NCBI GenBank assembly: GCA_950071955.1
Contig: CATMOC010000020.1
Span: forward strand, 1 to 15,478
Direction of reading: 5' to 3'
Length of the DNA stretch: 15,478 nt
Source of the DNA: an uncultured Mesorhizobium sp.
Lineage (GTDB): Bacteria; Pseudomonadota; Alphaproteobacteria; Rhizobiales; Rhizobiaceae
Positions within the stretch are counted from its first letter, which is position 1. Every line of letters begins with the position of its first letter. Positions 7,341 through 13,709 of this stretch are shown here, piece after piece. Below the pieces are notes generated by a model that had not been told where the DNA came from, made no database searches, and saw nothing but the letters and a program-made list of their open reading frames with translations. A program made the position numbers and the translations under genes.

Positions 7341-7354
7341 TTGATCCTGATCAT
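7341..7354 (-). promoter_or_regulatory. FNR/FixK-type anaerobox upstream of the exonuclease-CBS-DUF294 gene
   Basis: On the plus strand TTGAT-CCTG-ATCAT matches TTGAT-N4-ATCAA at nine of ten informative bases (only the last base differs). It is centred about 54 bases from the ATG at 7293, and the gene on the other side ends rather than starts here, so the site can only serve the fusion gene. A site at -41 would put the transcript start close to the ribosome site, giving a very short leader. The match is seen; the regulation is inferred. Confidence 0.7.
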
Positions 7355-7373
7355 GGAGGAAGGCAACGCGTAG

Positions 7374-7409
7374 AAAATCGCCCGGCGGATTTCTCCGCCG
7401 GGCGATTTT
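7374..7409 (-). terminator. strong intrinsic terminator after the OmpA-family gene
   Basis: A perfect 16-bp stem (7374-7389 with 7394-7409) encloses a four-base loop. The stem has a GC core flanked by AAAA on one side and TTTT on the other, so it can act in both directions. It begins 20 bases after the stop codon at 7430 of the minus-strand gene. It also insulates the exonuclease-fusion promoter just beyond it from readthrough. Confidence 0.88.
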
Positions 7410-7429
7410 ACAGAGTCGTATCTGCGGGT

Positions 7430-9298
7430 CTACTGGGCGCTCGCGACCGGGGTCACCAGCGGCGTGATGCGCCGGATCGCGACGCGACGGTTCTCACGCG
7501 ACGGACCGTCGGTTGCGATCTTCAGGTACCGTTCGCCGTAGCCCTGGGTGACGAGGTTCTCCGGCGGGATGTCGTAGTACTGCGTCAGGACGGTGGCGAC
7601 CCCTTCGGCACGGGCGTCCGACAACGCGAGGTTCGACACGTCAGACCCCACGGCGTCGGTGTGACCCTCGATCAGGAAGGTTTCCGCCGGGTTCTCGTCC
7701 AGCATCCGCTGGATGGCCGACGCGATACCCTCGAGTTCGTCGACTTCACTCGGATCGACCTGCGCCGACCCGGTCGGGAACGTGATCGTATCGAGATCGA
7801 CCCGCCGTACCGTATCGCGCAGCCTCGCCGACCGCTTGACGTCGTCGACGGAATAGAGCTGACGCGCCCTTTCCACCGGCGGCTGGTCAAGGAACTGGTA
7901 GTACCGGTCCGGATCTTCGACCTGGCCCGCGTCCAGAATGTACTCGCGATAGGGAATACGCAGACGGAGCGGCGGCAGGTCCCGGCCCGGATCGCGCCAT
8001 TCGCGCTGGCGGTCGTAATCGCGCTCGTCCACATAAGTGAGGATGACCTCGCGACCGTCCGGCATCACCCGGGAACGGCGGATCACATCGCCGAAGCGGT
8101 TGCGCACCGTCACGATCTGCACGCCGTTCGGCCGGACGATCGTCTCGCGAACGCGACCGCGCGGCAGTTCCTCGTAGTAGATGTCCTCCGCATTGCGTTC
8201 CAGGCGCCCACGGTCGGGACCGCGCACGAACGTCTCGCCGCCGAGCTGGTAGATTATGCGCTCGCCGATCTCGCGCAGCACGTCGGCACCTTCGGGGCGC
8301 TCGTCGCGTTCGCGCCGATACTCCTCGCGGTCGATGCGACGGCCCTCCGTGGCTGTGATCGATTCGATGTCGCGCGGGGAGATTTCCGGCGTCTGGGCGT
8401 CCTGGTCCGAGGTCGGGGGCGGAACGTCTTCTGTTTCAGGGACGTCGACTTCGGGCACCGGCTGATCGCCGTCCGCCACGCCGGGCTGCTTGGCGCTGTC
8501 CAGGATCGGCGCGGCGTTTTCCGGCATGACGTCGGACTGGTCGCCGGGAGGCGGCGACGGCTGGTCCGAGGGAGCCGGAGCGGCCTCGGGAGCAGGCGGG
8601 GTTCCCTTCGGGACCGGTTGCACGGGCGCATCTCCTGCCGGCGCGGGCTGCTGCTGCGGCGCGGGGGCGTCGGCGGCGGGCTGGTCGGCTCCGCCGTTGG
8701 GGGCTGGGGTGGCACCATCCCGGGGCGCCGCGTCCGCGGGTGGAGGTTCGACGGCCGGCGCGCCGGCGGCAGGCTTGTCGGTCTGCGCGGGCTGCTCCGC
8801 TTCAGGCGCCGGGTCCTGCGGCTGAGGCCGTGGCTCGGGCGCCTCCATGGCAGGTGCGTCCTGCGGGGCGGCATCCCCCTTTGGTGCCGGTTCAGGCGGG
8901 ATTTCGGCCTGCGGTGCTTCCTTGGGAGCGGGTTCCGGAGCAGCCTGTGGCGCGGCCTCGGGTTCGGGATTGGCCTGTGGCGCGGCCTGGGGCTCGGGAG
9001 CCGGCTGCGGTTCGGCTGCCTGCTCGGGCTGGGGCTCGGGCGCGGGTTCGGCGGCGTTCGGTGCCGGAGCCGGCTCTTGCGCCGTTGGCTGTGGAGCCGG
9101 AGCGGGCTGATCGCCCGCCGGAGCCGGCTGGTCGCCTTCCTTCAGCGGGACCTCCTCCGCGGGAGGAGCGTCGTTCTGCGCCAGCAGGATGTTCTCCGGC
9201 GCGACGGTGCCGGCCTGGCGCTCGTCGGCAAAGACGGGCGCCGACGCCATCAGCACGCCAAGTGCTGTGCCGGCGACGATGCGTGCATGAAGTTTCAT
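7430..9298 (-). CDS. OmpA-family outer-membrane/peptidoglycan protein with long Pro/Ala-rich region
   Basis: The product is 622 residues. Residues 1-24 are a signal peptide (cleavage after PVFA, before D25). Residues about 43-300 are a low-complexity region dominated by Pro, Ala, Glu and Gln (EPAPEPQ-like units), predicted disordered and long enough to span much of the periplasm. Residues about 300-490 are a charged region rich in Arg, Asp and Tyr with a repeated RxxxPxG pattern. The C-terminal OmpA-like domain (about 500-612) has FPTGSAQV, IEGHTDAVGS with D547, and LSDARAEGV with D561 and R563, matching the peptidoglycan-binding residues of OmpA/Pal. No OmpA-type N-terminal beta barrel is evident. 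AGAGGA precedes the ATG at about ten bases. It is followed by a strong terminator, so it is probably a single-gene unit. A role in envelope integrity is inferred. Confidence 0.9.
   Translation of the reverse strand: MKLHARIVAGTALGVLMASAPVFADERQAGTVAPENILLAQNDAPPAEEVPLKEGDQPAPAGDQPAPAPQPTAQEPAPAPNAAEPAPEPQPEQAAEPQPAPEPQAAPQANPEPEAAPQAAPEPAPKEAPQAEIPPEPAPKGDAAPQDAPAMEAPEPRPQPQDPAPEAEQPAQTDKPAAGAPAVEPPPADAAPRDGATPAPNGGADQPAADAPAPQQQPAPAGDAPVQPVPKGTPPAPEAAPAPSDQPSPPPGDQSDVMPENAAPILDSAKQPGVADGDQPVPEVDVPETEDVPPPTSDQDAQTPEISPRDIESITATEGRRIDREEYRRERDERPEGADVLREIGERIIYQLGGETFVRGPDRGRLERNAEDIYYEELPRGRVRETIVRPNGVQIVTVRNRFGDVIRRSRVMPDGREVILTYVDERDYDRQREWRDPGRDLPPLRLRIPYREYILDAGQVEDPDRYYQFLDQPPVERARQLYSVDDVKRSARLRDTVRRVDLDTITFPTGSAQVDPSEVDELEGIASAIQRMLDENPAETFLIEGHTDAVGSDVSNLALSDARAEGVATVLTQYYDIPPENLVTQGYGERYLKIATDGPSRENRRVAIRRITPLVTPVASAQ
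8560..9170 (-). repeat. imperfect short repeats encoding the Pro/Ala-rich region
   Basis: This part of the OmpA-family gene is built from degenerate units that encode EPAPEP, APQA and QPAPAG-like peptides. One clear case is the 16-base word GCCTGTGGCGCGGCCT, which occurs at 8943 and again at 8973, exactly ten codons apart. Such tracts change length easily by slippage or recombination. Confidence 0.7.
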
Positions 9299-9421
9299 GA
9301 AAATGTTTCCTCTCGAGAGTAAGCCCTTCGCGGCACAAACCCTGCTGGATCAGGATGGTTCCTTTATGTCCGCATCTCGGCCGCCGCGATTTTCCCCGCG
9401 CGGGTGCTTGACCTTGGTGCT

Positions 9422-9889
9422 ATGCGACGCGACATGCGCGCGATGGAAAGACCATTCTGGAAAGCCAAGGACCTCGACGAAATGTCGAAGGCCGAATGGG
9501 AATCGCTCTGCGACGGCTGCGGCAAGTGCTGCCTGGCCAAGCTGGAGGACGAGGACACCGGCGAGATCCACTGGACGAGCGTCGGTTGCCGGCTGTTCGA
9601 CGCCCACCTGTGCCGTTGCGCGGACTATCCCAACCGGCTTTCGCGCGTTTCAGACTGCGTCAAGCTGACGCCCCAAAATGTCAGGACCATCTCCTGGCTG
9701 CCGTCGACCTGCGCCTACCGCCTCGTCGCCGAGGGCAGGGACCTGCCCAACTGGCACCCCCTGCTTTCCGGGCGACCCGAAAGCGTCCACGAGGCCGGCA
9801 TCTCGATGCGCGGCCGCATCACGGCGCTGGAGCAGCATCTCGAGGAGCCCGAGGACTATTTCGACCATATGCTGGATGAGGAACCGTGA
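9422..9889 (+). CDS. ycgN: YcgN/UPF0260 family cysteine-cluster protein
   Basis: The product (about 155 residues from this start) follows E. coli YcgN almost throughout: [39 protein letters not shown], then [49 protein letters not shown] and a C-terminal acidic tail. The conserved cysteines form a CxxCxxCC-type cluster with further paired cysteines, suggesting a bound metal or Fe-S centre; the biochemical role is unknown. The start is uncertain: a GTG at 9404 and ATGs at 9422, 9434 and 9443 are in frame and none has a good Shine-Dalgarno. The family's homology begins right after the ATG at 9443, while 9422 gives a length close to the E. coli protein. It is divergent from the OmpA-family gene across about 120 bases. 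Confidence 0.9.
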   Translation: MRRDMRAMERPFWKAKDLDEMSKAEWESLCDGCGKCCLAKLEDEDTGEIHWTSVGCRLFDAHLCRCADYPNRLSRVSDCVKLTPQNVRTISWLPSTCAYRLVAEGRDLPNWHPLLSGRPESVHEAGISMRGRITALEQHLEEPEDYFDHMLDEEP

Positions 9890-10059
9890 GGAGGCTGGCG
9901 GTCTCCGTCTCGCGCGCGGACCGGACGGTGCCGTCACGGTTCTCCCCCGTTTCTTCTGCCACCCACGGCCTACTCGTTTTGCCGGTTTACGGGATTTCCC
10001 CCTCCGTCAGCCGTCGGCGCTCCTCCGATCCCTTCCCGCCATCTTCATGAATGGCTACT

Positions 10060-10124
10060 GAACGGTCCGTTCGATCCCGGTTCACACGACGCGTGGCATT
10101 GCCGGGTTCCGCTGAAGCGGCAAT
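10060..10124 (+). promoter_or_regulatory. dyads in the leader of the small exported protein gene
   Basis: The 260-base gap before the gene at 10151 holds two dyads. GAACGG-T-CCGTTC (10060-10072) is a perfect 6-bp inverted repeat with one central base, like a compact operator. ATTGCCG (10098-10104) pairs with CGGCAAT (10118-10124), and inside it CCGCT-GA-AGCGG offers an alternative hairpin, 27 bases before the start codon. They could be an operator and a leader structure; no function is shown. The rest of the gap holds nothing I can identify. Confidence 0.35.
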
Positions 10125-10150
10125 CAGACAGTCGAGATCGGAGAAGCGAA

Positions 10151-10588
10151 ATGATGTTGAAGATGAAGAAGATCGTGTCGATTGCGCTGGCCACGGCAAT
10201 CGGCACCGGCGCGTTTGCGGCCAACGCCGGCTCCGCGATGGCGGCCGGCAGCGTCCCGGCACCCACCGTGGAGGTCCAGTTCGGACCCGGCGGCCACCTC
10301 GGCGACATGCGGCGGGACCATTCCCCGCGCCCGGAGATACGCGAGCATCGCTTCCGCCGCGACGAGCCGCGCAGGGGCCATTTCCCGCGCCACGGCGGTC
10401 GCAAGGGATTCAGCCCGCGGTTCTGCACGAACGGCGAGGCGGTCGCCAAGGTCCGTTCGCTCGGCGTCAACCGTGCGCACGTCGTCTGGGCGAACCATCG
10501 CGCGGTCAAAGTGAACGGCCGCAAGTTCGGGCGTCACGTCAGCGTGACGGTGGGCCGCGCGCCGTTCTGCCCCGTCATCCGCTTCTGA
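10151..10588 (+). CDS. small exported basic (His/Arg-rich) protein, unknown function
   Basis: The product is 145 residues with a signal peptide (KMKKIVSIALATAIGTGAFA); cleavage is likely after A23 or A31. Residues about 49-90 are a His/Arg/Pro-rich stretch (REHRFRRDEPRRGHFPRHGG) that is probably flexible and strongly cationic. The C-terminal part, CTNGEAVAKVRSLGVNRAHV to APFCPVIRF, looks like a small folded domain bounded by C92 and C140, which may form a disulphide. Similar C-terminal domains occur, as I recall, in small exported proteins of rhizobia without known function. GGAGAAG lies just before tandem ATGs (10151 and 10154); either could be used. It converges on the SIMPL gene. Confidence 0.75.
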   Translation: MMLKMKKIVSIALATAIGTGAFAANAGSAMAAGSVPAPTVEVQFGPGGHLGDMRRDHSPRPEIREHRFRRDEPRRGHFPRHGGRKGFSPRFCTNGEAVAKVRSLGVNRAHVVWANHRAVKVNGRKFGRHVSVTVGRAPFCPVIRF

Positions 10589-10608
10589 GGCACAACCTGT
10601 CGACCGGG

Positions 10609-10632
10609 ACGTCGCCGCTCTGCCGGCGGCGT
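10609..10632. terminator. bidirectional hairpin between convergent genes
   Basis: A 9-bp GC-rich stem (10609-10617 with 10624-10632, one G-T pair) and a six-base loop lie between the stop codons at 10588 and 10649. It has no long T run on either side, so efficiency as an intrinsic terminator is uncertain, but the position between two convergent genes fits. Confidence 0.45.
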
Positions 10633-10648
10633 TCGTCCGTTTGCGGCC

Positions 10649-11380
10649 TCACTTCCGGCCCTTGATCCCGAAGGTCATTTCGACCTCGACGCGGTAGGCG
10701 TTCTCTCCGGGCTCGAGGGGCACGGATTCGCGCATGTCGGCGGCCGCCTTGGCCATGAATGGCTGCGGCGGCTGCAGCGAGCCGGTCCGCTCGGCGATCC
10801 GGGCGACCGCCCCGAGCTGGACGCCGGCGGCCTCGGCGAGCGTACGGGCCTTCTCGACCGCATCGGCGACCGCCTTCTTGCGTGCTTCCGATAGAGCCCC
10901 GGAGGGATCCTCGTTGACGAAGCTGATGCCGCCGCCTTGGTTGACGCCGAGCGAGACCGACCGGTCGAGGATGGCGCCGGCCTTCGAAATGTCGCGCACG
11001 CGCACCGTCAGCGTGTTGGTCACCTGGTAGCCGACGAGTTGGGCCGTCTGGCCGCCCTGGTCGTCGCGCGGATATTCGTAGCGGGGATTGATCTGGATGC
11101 CGGCCGTCTGCAGGTCGCGGTCCTCGATGCCGGCCTCCTTTAGCGCCTGGGTCACGGCCGTCATCGCCTCGTTGTTGGCCTGCATGGCCGCCTGCGCGGT
11201 TTCGGCCTCGCGCATCACGCCGAATGTGAGGATGGCGGTGTCGGGGCGCATCGCATGCTCGCCTTCGCCGGTCACGATGATGTGCGGACGTCGCCACCCC
11301 GCCGCGTCCTGCGCCAGTGCCGGAAGCGAAACCGCGGCAAGTGCTGCAGCGAGGAAGAGCGACGAGGCGGTGCGAACCAT
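10649..11380 (-). CDS. SIMPL domain (DUF541) periplasmic protein
   Basis: The product is 243 residues. Residues 1-23 are a signal peptide (LPALA before Q24). The rest is a SIMPL/DUF541 domain: IIVTGEGEHAMRPDTAILTFGV near the start, the NNEAMTAVTQALKEAGIEDRDLQT helix, INPRYEY, a VTNTLTVRVRDISKAG strand-helix and ARKKAVADAVEKARTLAEAAG, ending in YRVEVEMTFGIKG. The family includes E. coli YggE and Brucella BP26; reported roles include envelope stress tolerance, and the molecular activity is not settled. GGAG lies eight bases before the ATG. It is alone on its strand here, with the tRNA 110 bases upstream on the other strand. Confidence 0.92.
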   Translation of the reverse strand: MVRTASSLFLAAALAAVSLPALAQDAAGWRRPHIIVTGEGEHAMRPDTAILTFGVMREAETAQAAMQANNEAMTAVTQALKEAGIEDRDLQTAGIQINPRYEYPRDDQGGQTAQLVGYQVTNTLTVRVRDISKAGAILDRSVSLGVNQGGGISFVNEDPSGALSEARKKAVADAVEKARTLAEAAGVQLGAVARIAERTGSLQPPQPFMAKAAADMRESVPLEPGENAYRVEVEMTFGIKGRK

Positions 11381-11490
11381 GGCATTGTCTCCGTTGGAAA
11401 AATCTCCCCCGCCGATTATGCCGCGATTGTGCGTTGTTTTGGGCGCGGCGCTTGTGCGAGGCCGAAAAAGCCACTAATCCACGCCCCGTG

Positions 11491-11566
11491 GGGCCTGTAG
11501 CTCAATGGTTAGAGCCGGCGGCTCATAACCGCTTGGTTGGGGGTTCGAGTCCCTCCGGGCCCACCA
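11491..11566 (+). tRNA. tRNA with CAU anticodon, probably tRNA-Ile2 (lysidine type)
   Basis: A complete cloverleaf is visible: acceptor GGGCCTG with CGGGCCC, D arm GCTC/GAGC, anticodon loop CTCATAA with CAT at 11524-11526, T loop TTCGAGT, discriminator A at 11563 and an encoded CCA. The body (GGCGGCTCATAACCGCTTGG) resembles E. coli ileX tRNA-Ile2 (GGCGACTCATAATCGCTTGG) more than elongator tRNA-Met, so the C34 is probably converted to lysidine by TilS to read AUA. It is not an initiator: the first pair is G-C. Annotation pipelines often label it tRNA-Met. Confidence 0.9.
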
Positions 11567-11750
11567 CCTAATACCCGTCCTGACGCGACAAACTGTGCCG
11601 CCGCATGCCACGAGTATACGTCAGGCAGTCGTCCGGGGAAGATGCGGTCACAACGCATAGGCGGCTGACAAGGAACCACAATTCCGATTCCCGTGCCATT
11701 TGTGGTGGTGCAGCGACACCACTTCCCCGACGGCGCTATCGATTGCGGAA

Positions 11751-12680
11751 CTAGAAGCCGACCTTGTCGCCTCCCTTGAGGCTCAGCATCGCCCGCGCGT
11801 CGGCCGGCGTGGCGATTTCCATTCCCAGTTCCTCGATGATCCGCCTGATCTTGGCGACCTGTTCGGCATTCGAGCGGGCGAGCTTGCCGCGGCCGATGTA
11901 GAGGGAGTCCTCGAGACCAACCCGGACGTTTCCGCCCAATAGTGCGGTCATCGTCAGGAAGCCCATCTGGGCCTTGCCGATGCCGAACGAGGACAAGCGG
12001 TAGTCCGATCCGAAGAGCCTGTCCGCCGTCTGCTTGAAGAACATCAGGTTGTCGAGTTCGGCGCCCATGCCGCCCGCGATGCCGAAGACGCCCTGGATGA
12101 AGAAGGGAGGCTCGACCAGACCGCGGTCGACGAACTGCTTCAGATTGTAGAGATGGCCGAGATCGTAGCATTCGAACTCGAAGCGGGTGCCGTAGGCCTG
12201 GCCGACCTCGACCATGATGCGCTCGATCATGTCGAAGCTGTTGGGATAGATCGTGCTCCAGGAATTCTCGACGTAGGACTTCTCCCAGTCGAACTTCCAG
12301 TCCGTGTACTTGCGCGCCAGCTGGGCGACGGAGAAGTTCATGGAGCCCATGTTGAGACTGGTGACCTCCGGCTTGGCGCGATGGGCCGGCGCGAGGCGCT
12401 CGTCGAGCGTCATGCCGAGCCCGCCGCCCGTCGTCAGGTTCAGCACTGCGTCCGTCGACTGCTTGATGCGCGGAAGGAACTGCATGAACAGGTCCGGATC
12501 CTGCCGCGGCCGTCCGGTCTCGGGATCGCGCGCGTGCAGGTGGATGATCGCGGCGCCGGCTTCCGCCGCCTCGATCGCGGAGGCCGCGATCTCCTGCGGC
12601 GTGATCGGCAGGTGCGGCGACATAGTCGGCGTGTGGATGCCTCCGGTGATGGCACAGGTGATGATGACTTTGTCCGTCAT
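11751..12680 (-). CDS. beta-keto acid cleavage enzyme (BKACE, DUF849)
   Basis: The product is 309 residues of the Kce/BKACE family: TIM-barrel, divalent-metal enzymes that cleave a 3-keto acid with acetyl-CoA, giving acetoacetate and a CoA ester. H47 and H49 in IIHLHARDP and E257 in VRVGLEDSL match the metal-binding positions of the family. NLTTGGG (81-87) and SLNMGSMNF (108-116) are further family signatures. Characterised members act on 3-keto-5-aminohexanoate or dehydrocarnitine among others, and substrate cannot be assigned from motifs alone. The ATG lies four bases after the dehydrogenase stop codon, with GGGAGGG inside the end of that gene as its ribosome site, so the two are co-translated. 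The upstream dehydrogenase most likely supplies its 3-keto acid. Confidence 0.92.
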   Translation of the reverse strand: MTDKVIITCAITGGIHTPTMSPHLPITPQEIAASAIEAAEAGAAIIHLHARDPETGRPRQDPDLFMQFLPRIKQSTDAVLNLTTGGGLGMTLDERLAPAHRAKPEVTSLNMGSMNFSVAQLARKYTDWKFDWEKSYVENSWSTIYPNSFDMIERIMVEVGQAYGTRFEFECYDLGHLYNLKQFVDRGLVEPPFFIQGVFGIAGGMGAELDNLMFFKQTADRLFGSDYRLSSFGIGKAQMGFLTMTALLGGNVRVGLEDSLYIGRGKLARSNAEQVAKIRRIIEELGMEIATPADARAMLSLKGGDKVGF

Positions 12681-12684
12681 GGGA

Positions 12685-13626
12685 TCAGTTCCCTCCCGCT
12701 GGTGACTCGAGTTCGTTCTTCAGAGACATCAGGCGCATCAGCGCCCGGTCGCGCCAGCGCATCCTTTCGCCCACGGCCGCGCGGGGAGTTTCCCGCCGCC
12801 GGCTGTCTTCGATCGTCTGCAAGGCGTGGTCCTGCCACGCTTCCCCGACATGCAGGTCGCGCCCCATCGCCTGGTAGAGATGGCCGTAGCGGGCGGCGTA
12901 GTCGAGGAAGCCGTCGGGCGCGTTCAGGTCCATGGTCTCGAAGGGGCCCATGAGGGCCCAGCGCAACCCGAGACTGTGTTTCATCACCGCGTCGAGATCC
13001 GCGGGGTCGATAACGCCGCGGGCGACGAGCCCGACGGCTTCGTTCACCACCGCGGTCTGCAGGCGGTTCATGACGAAGCCTTCGATCTCCTTGCGCACCA
13101 CGACCGGCACCTGGCCGATCGATGCGAGCACGCCGCATACCTCCACTACGAAGGCATCGGCGTGCCAGGGCGAGGGCGCGACTTCCACGACCGGCATGAG
13201 GTGGGGCGGATTTGCCGGATGGGCTACGATGCAGCGGTCGCGGCCCGGGATTTCGGAAAGGAACCGGCTTCCGACGATCGAACTGGAGGAGCTTCCGATG
13301 GGCACCCCGTCGGGCGCATGCCGGTCGAGAAGTCCGAACACGCCGCGTTTGATGTCCGCGTCTTCGGGAACGCTTTCCTGCACGTAGTCCGTGTCCTGCA
13401 GGGCTTCGGCGAGCCTGTCTGCGGCGCGGACGCGCGAAGCCGCCGCGTCCGGATTGGCGACGAGACCCACTGCGGCCATGTCGCCCAGCGCCGTTTTCAC
13501 CGAAGACAGCGCCGAGACCGCCGCGCCGGGTTCGCGATCCCAGAGGCTGACGTCCCAGCCGGCCCGGGCAAAGGCTATTGCCCATCCGCGACCGATCAGT
13601 CCCGTCCCGATGATCCCTGCACGCAT
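12685..13626 (-). CDS. 3-hydroxyacid dehydrogenase, CRYL1/L-gulonate 3-dehydrogenase-like
   Basis: The product is 313 residues of the 3-hydroxyacyl-CoA dehydrogenase superfamily. The N-terminal Rossmann part has GTGLIGRGW (7-15) and D30 at the end of the second strand, pointing to NAD. VAHPANPPHLMPVVEV carries the catalytic H136 and E148. The C-terminal helical part (KEIEGFVMNRLQ; LRWALMGPFETMDLNAPDG; WRDRALMRLMSLK) tracks lambda-crystallin/L-gulonate 3-dehydrogenase closely; carnitine 3-dehydrogenases are also related. Its partner BKACE suggests oxidation of a free 3-hydroxy acid rather than a CoA ester. AGGGA lies ten bases before the ATG. A promoter and two repeat operators lie immediately upstream. 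Confidence 0.88.
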   Translation of the reverse strand: MRAGIIGTGLIGRGWAIAFARAGWDVSLWDREPGAAVSALSSVKTALGDMAAVGLVANPDAAASRVRAADRLAEALQDTDYVQESVPEDADIKRGVFGLLDRHAPDGVPIGSSSSSIVGSRFLSEIPGRDRCIVAHPANPPHLMPVVEVAPSPWHADAFVVEVCGVLASIGQVPVVVRKEIEGFVMNRLQTAVVNEAVGLVARGVIDPADLDAVMKHSLGLRWALMGPFETMDLNAPDGFLDYAARYGHLYQAMGRDLHVGEAWQDHALQTIEDSRRRETPRAAVGERMRWRDRALMRLMSLKNELESPAGGN

Positions 13627-13640
13627 GATCCCGAGTCCCT

Positions 13641-13694
13641 TCTGATATCGCAGTTAAGCGCCACACGCGTCTGACGTCAATCTGATATCGCAGT
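13641..13694 (-). promoter_or_regulatory. paired 14-bp operator-like repeats around the dehydrogenase promoter
   Basis: TCTGATATCGCAGT occurs identically at 13641-13654 and 13681-13694, exactly 40 bases (about four helical turns) apart. On the minus strand one copy lies just before the -35 hexamer and the other starts inside the -10 hexamer. The core CTGATATCGCAG is a near-palindrome around GATATC. The upstream copy also overlaps a perfect dyad, GCAGTA-A-TACTGC (13690-13702). This geometry suits a dimeric repressor binding co-operatively on one DNA face; no regulator gene is in the window. Confidence 0.75.
13652..13680 (-). promoter_or_regulatory. sigma70-like promoter of the dehydrogenase-BKACE operon
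   Basis: On the minus strand TTGACG (13680-13675) and TTAACT (13657-13652) are separated by 17 bases. The -35 box is nearly ideal; the -10 box matches only three of six bases, as is common in alphaproteobacteria or in activator-assisted promoters. Transcription would begin near 13645, about 20 bases before the ATG. Confidence 0.6.
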
Positions 13695-13709
13695 AATACT
13701 GCACGCTTT

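Noticed and set aside
9311..9320. CTCTCGAGAG palindrome in front of the OmpA-family gene
   Set aside because: It overlaps the ribosome-binding site, is only 10 bases, and no second copy is seen, so an operator call is not supported.
6827..9322. 831-codon open frame on the plus strand across the exonuclease-fusion and OmpA genes
   Set aside because: It is antisense to two well-supported genes, has Arg/Gly-rich low-complexity translation and crosses the terminator at 7374-7409; GC bias keeps the frame open.
11086..11099. TTGATCTGGATGC, resembling an FNR box
   Set aside because: It lies inside the SIMPL coding sequence with a poor second half site and is far from any start codon.
11705..11722. 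GTGGTG-CAGCGA-CACCAC hairpin downstream of the BKACE gene
   Set aside because: The 6-bp stem lacks a following T run in the minus-strand direction; too weak to call a terminator.
11509..12171. 220-codon minus-strand frame running from the BKACE gene into the tRNA
   Set aside because: It is a shifted frame of the BKACE gene that continues through a tRNA; no start signal or family motif.
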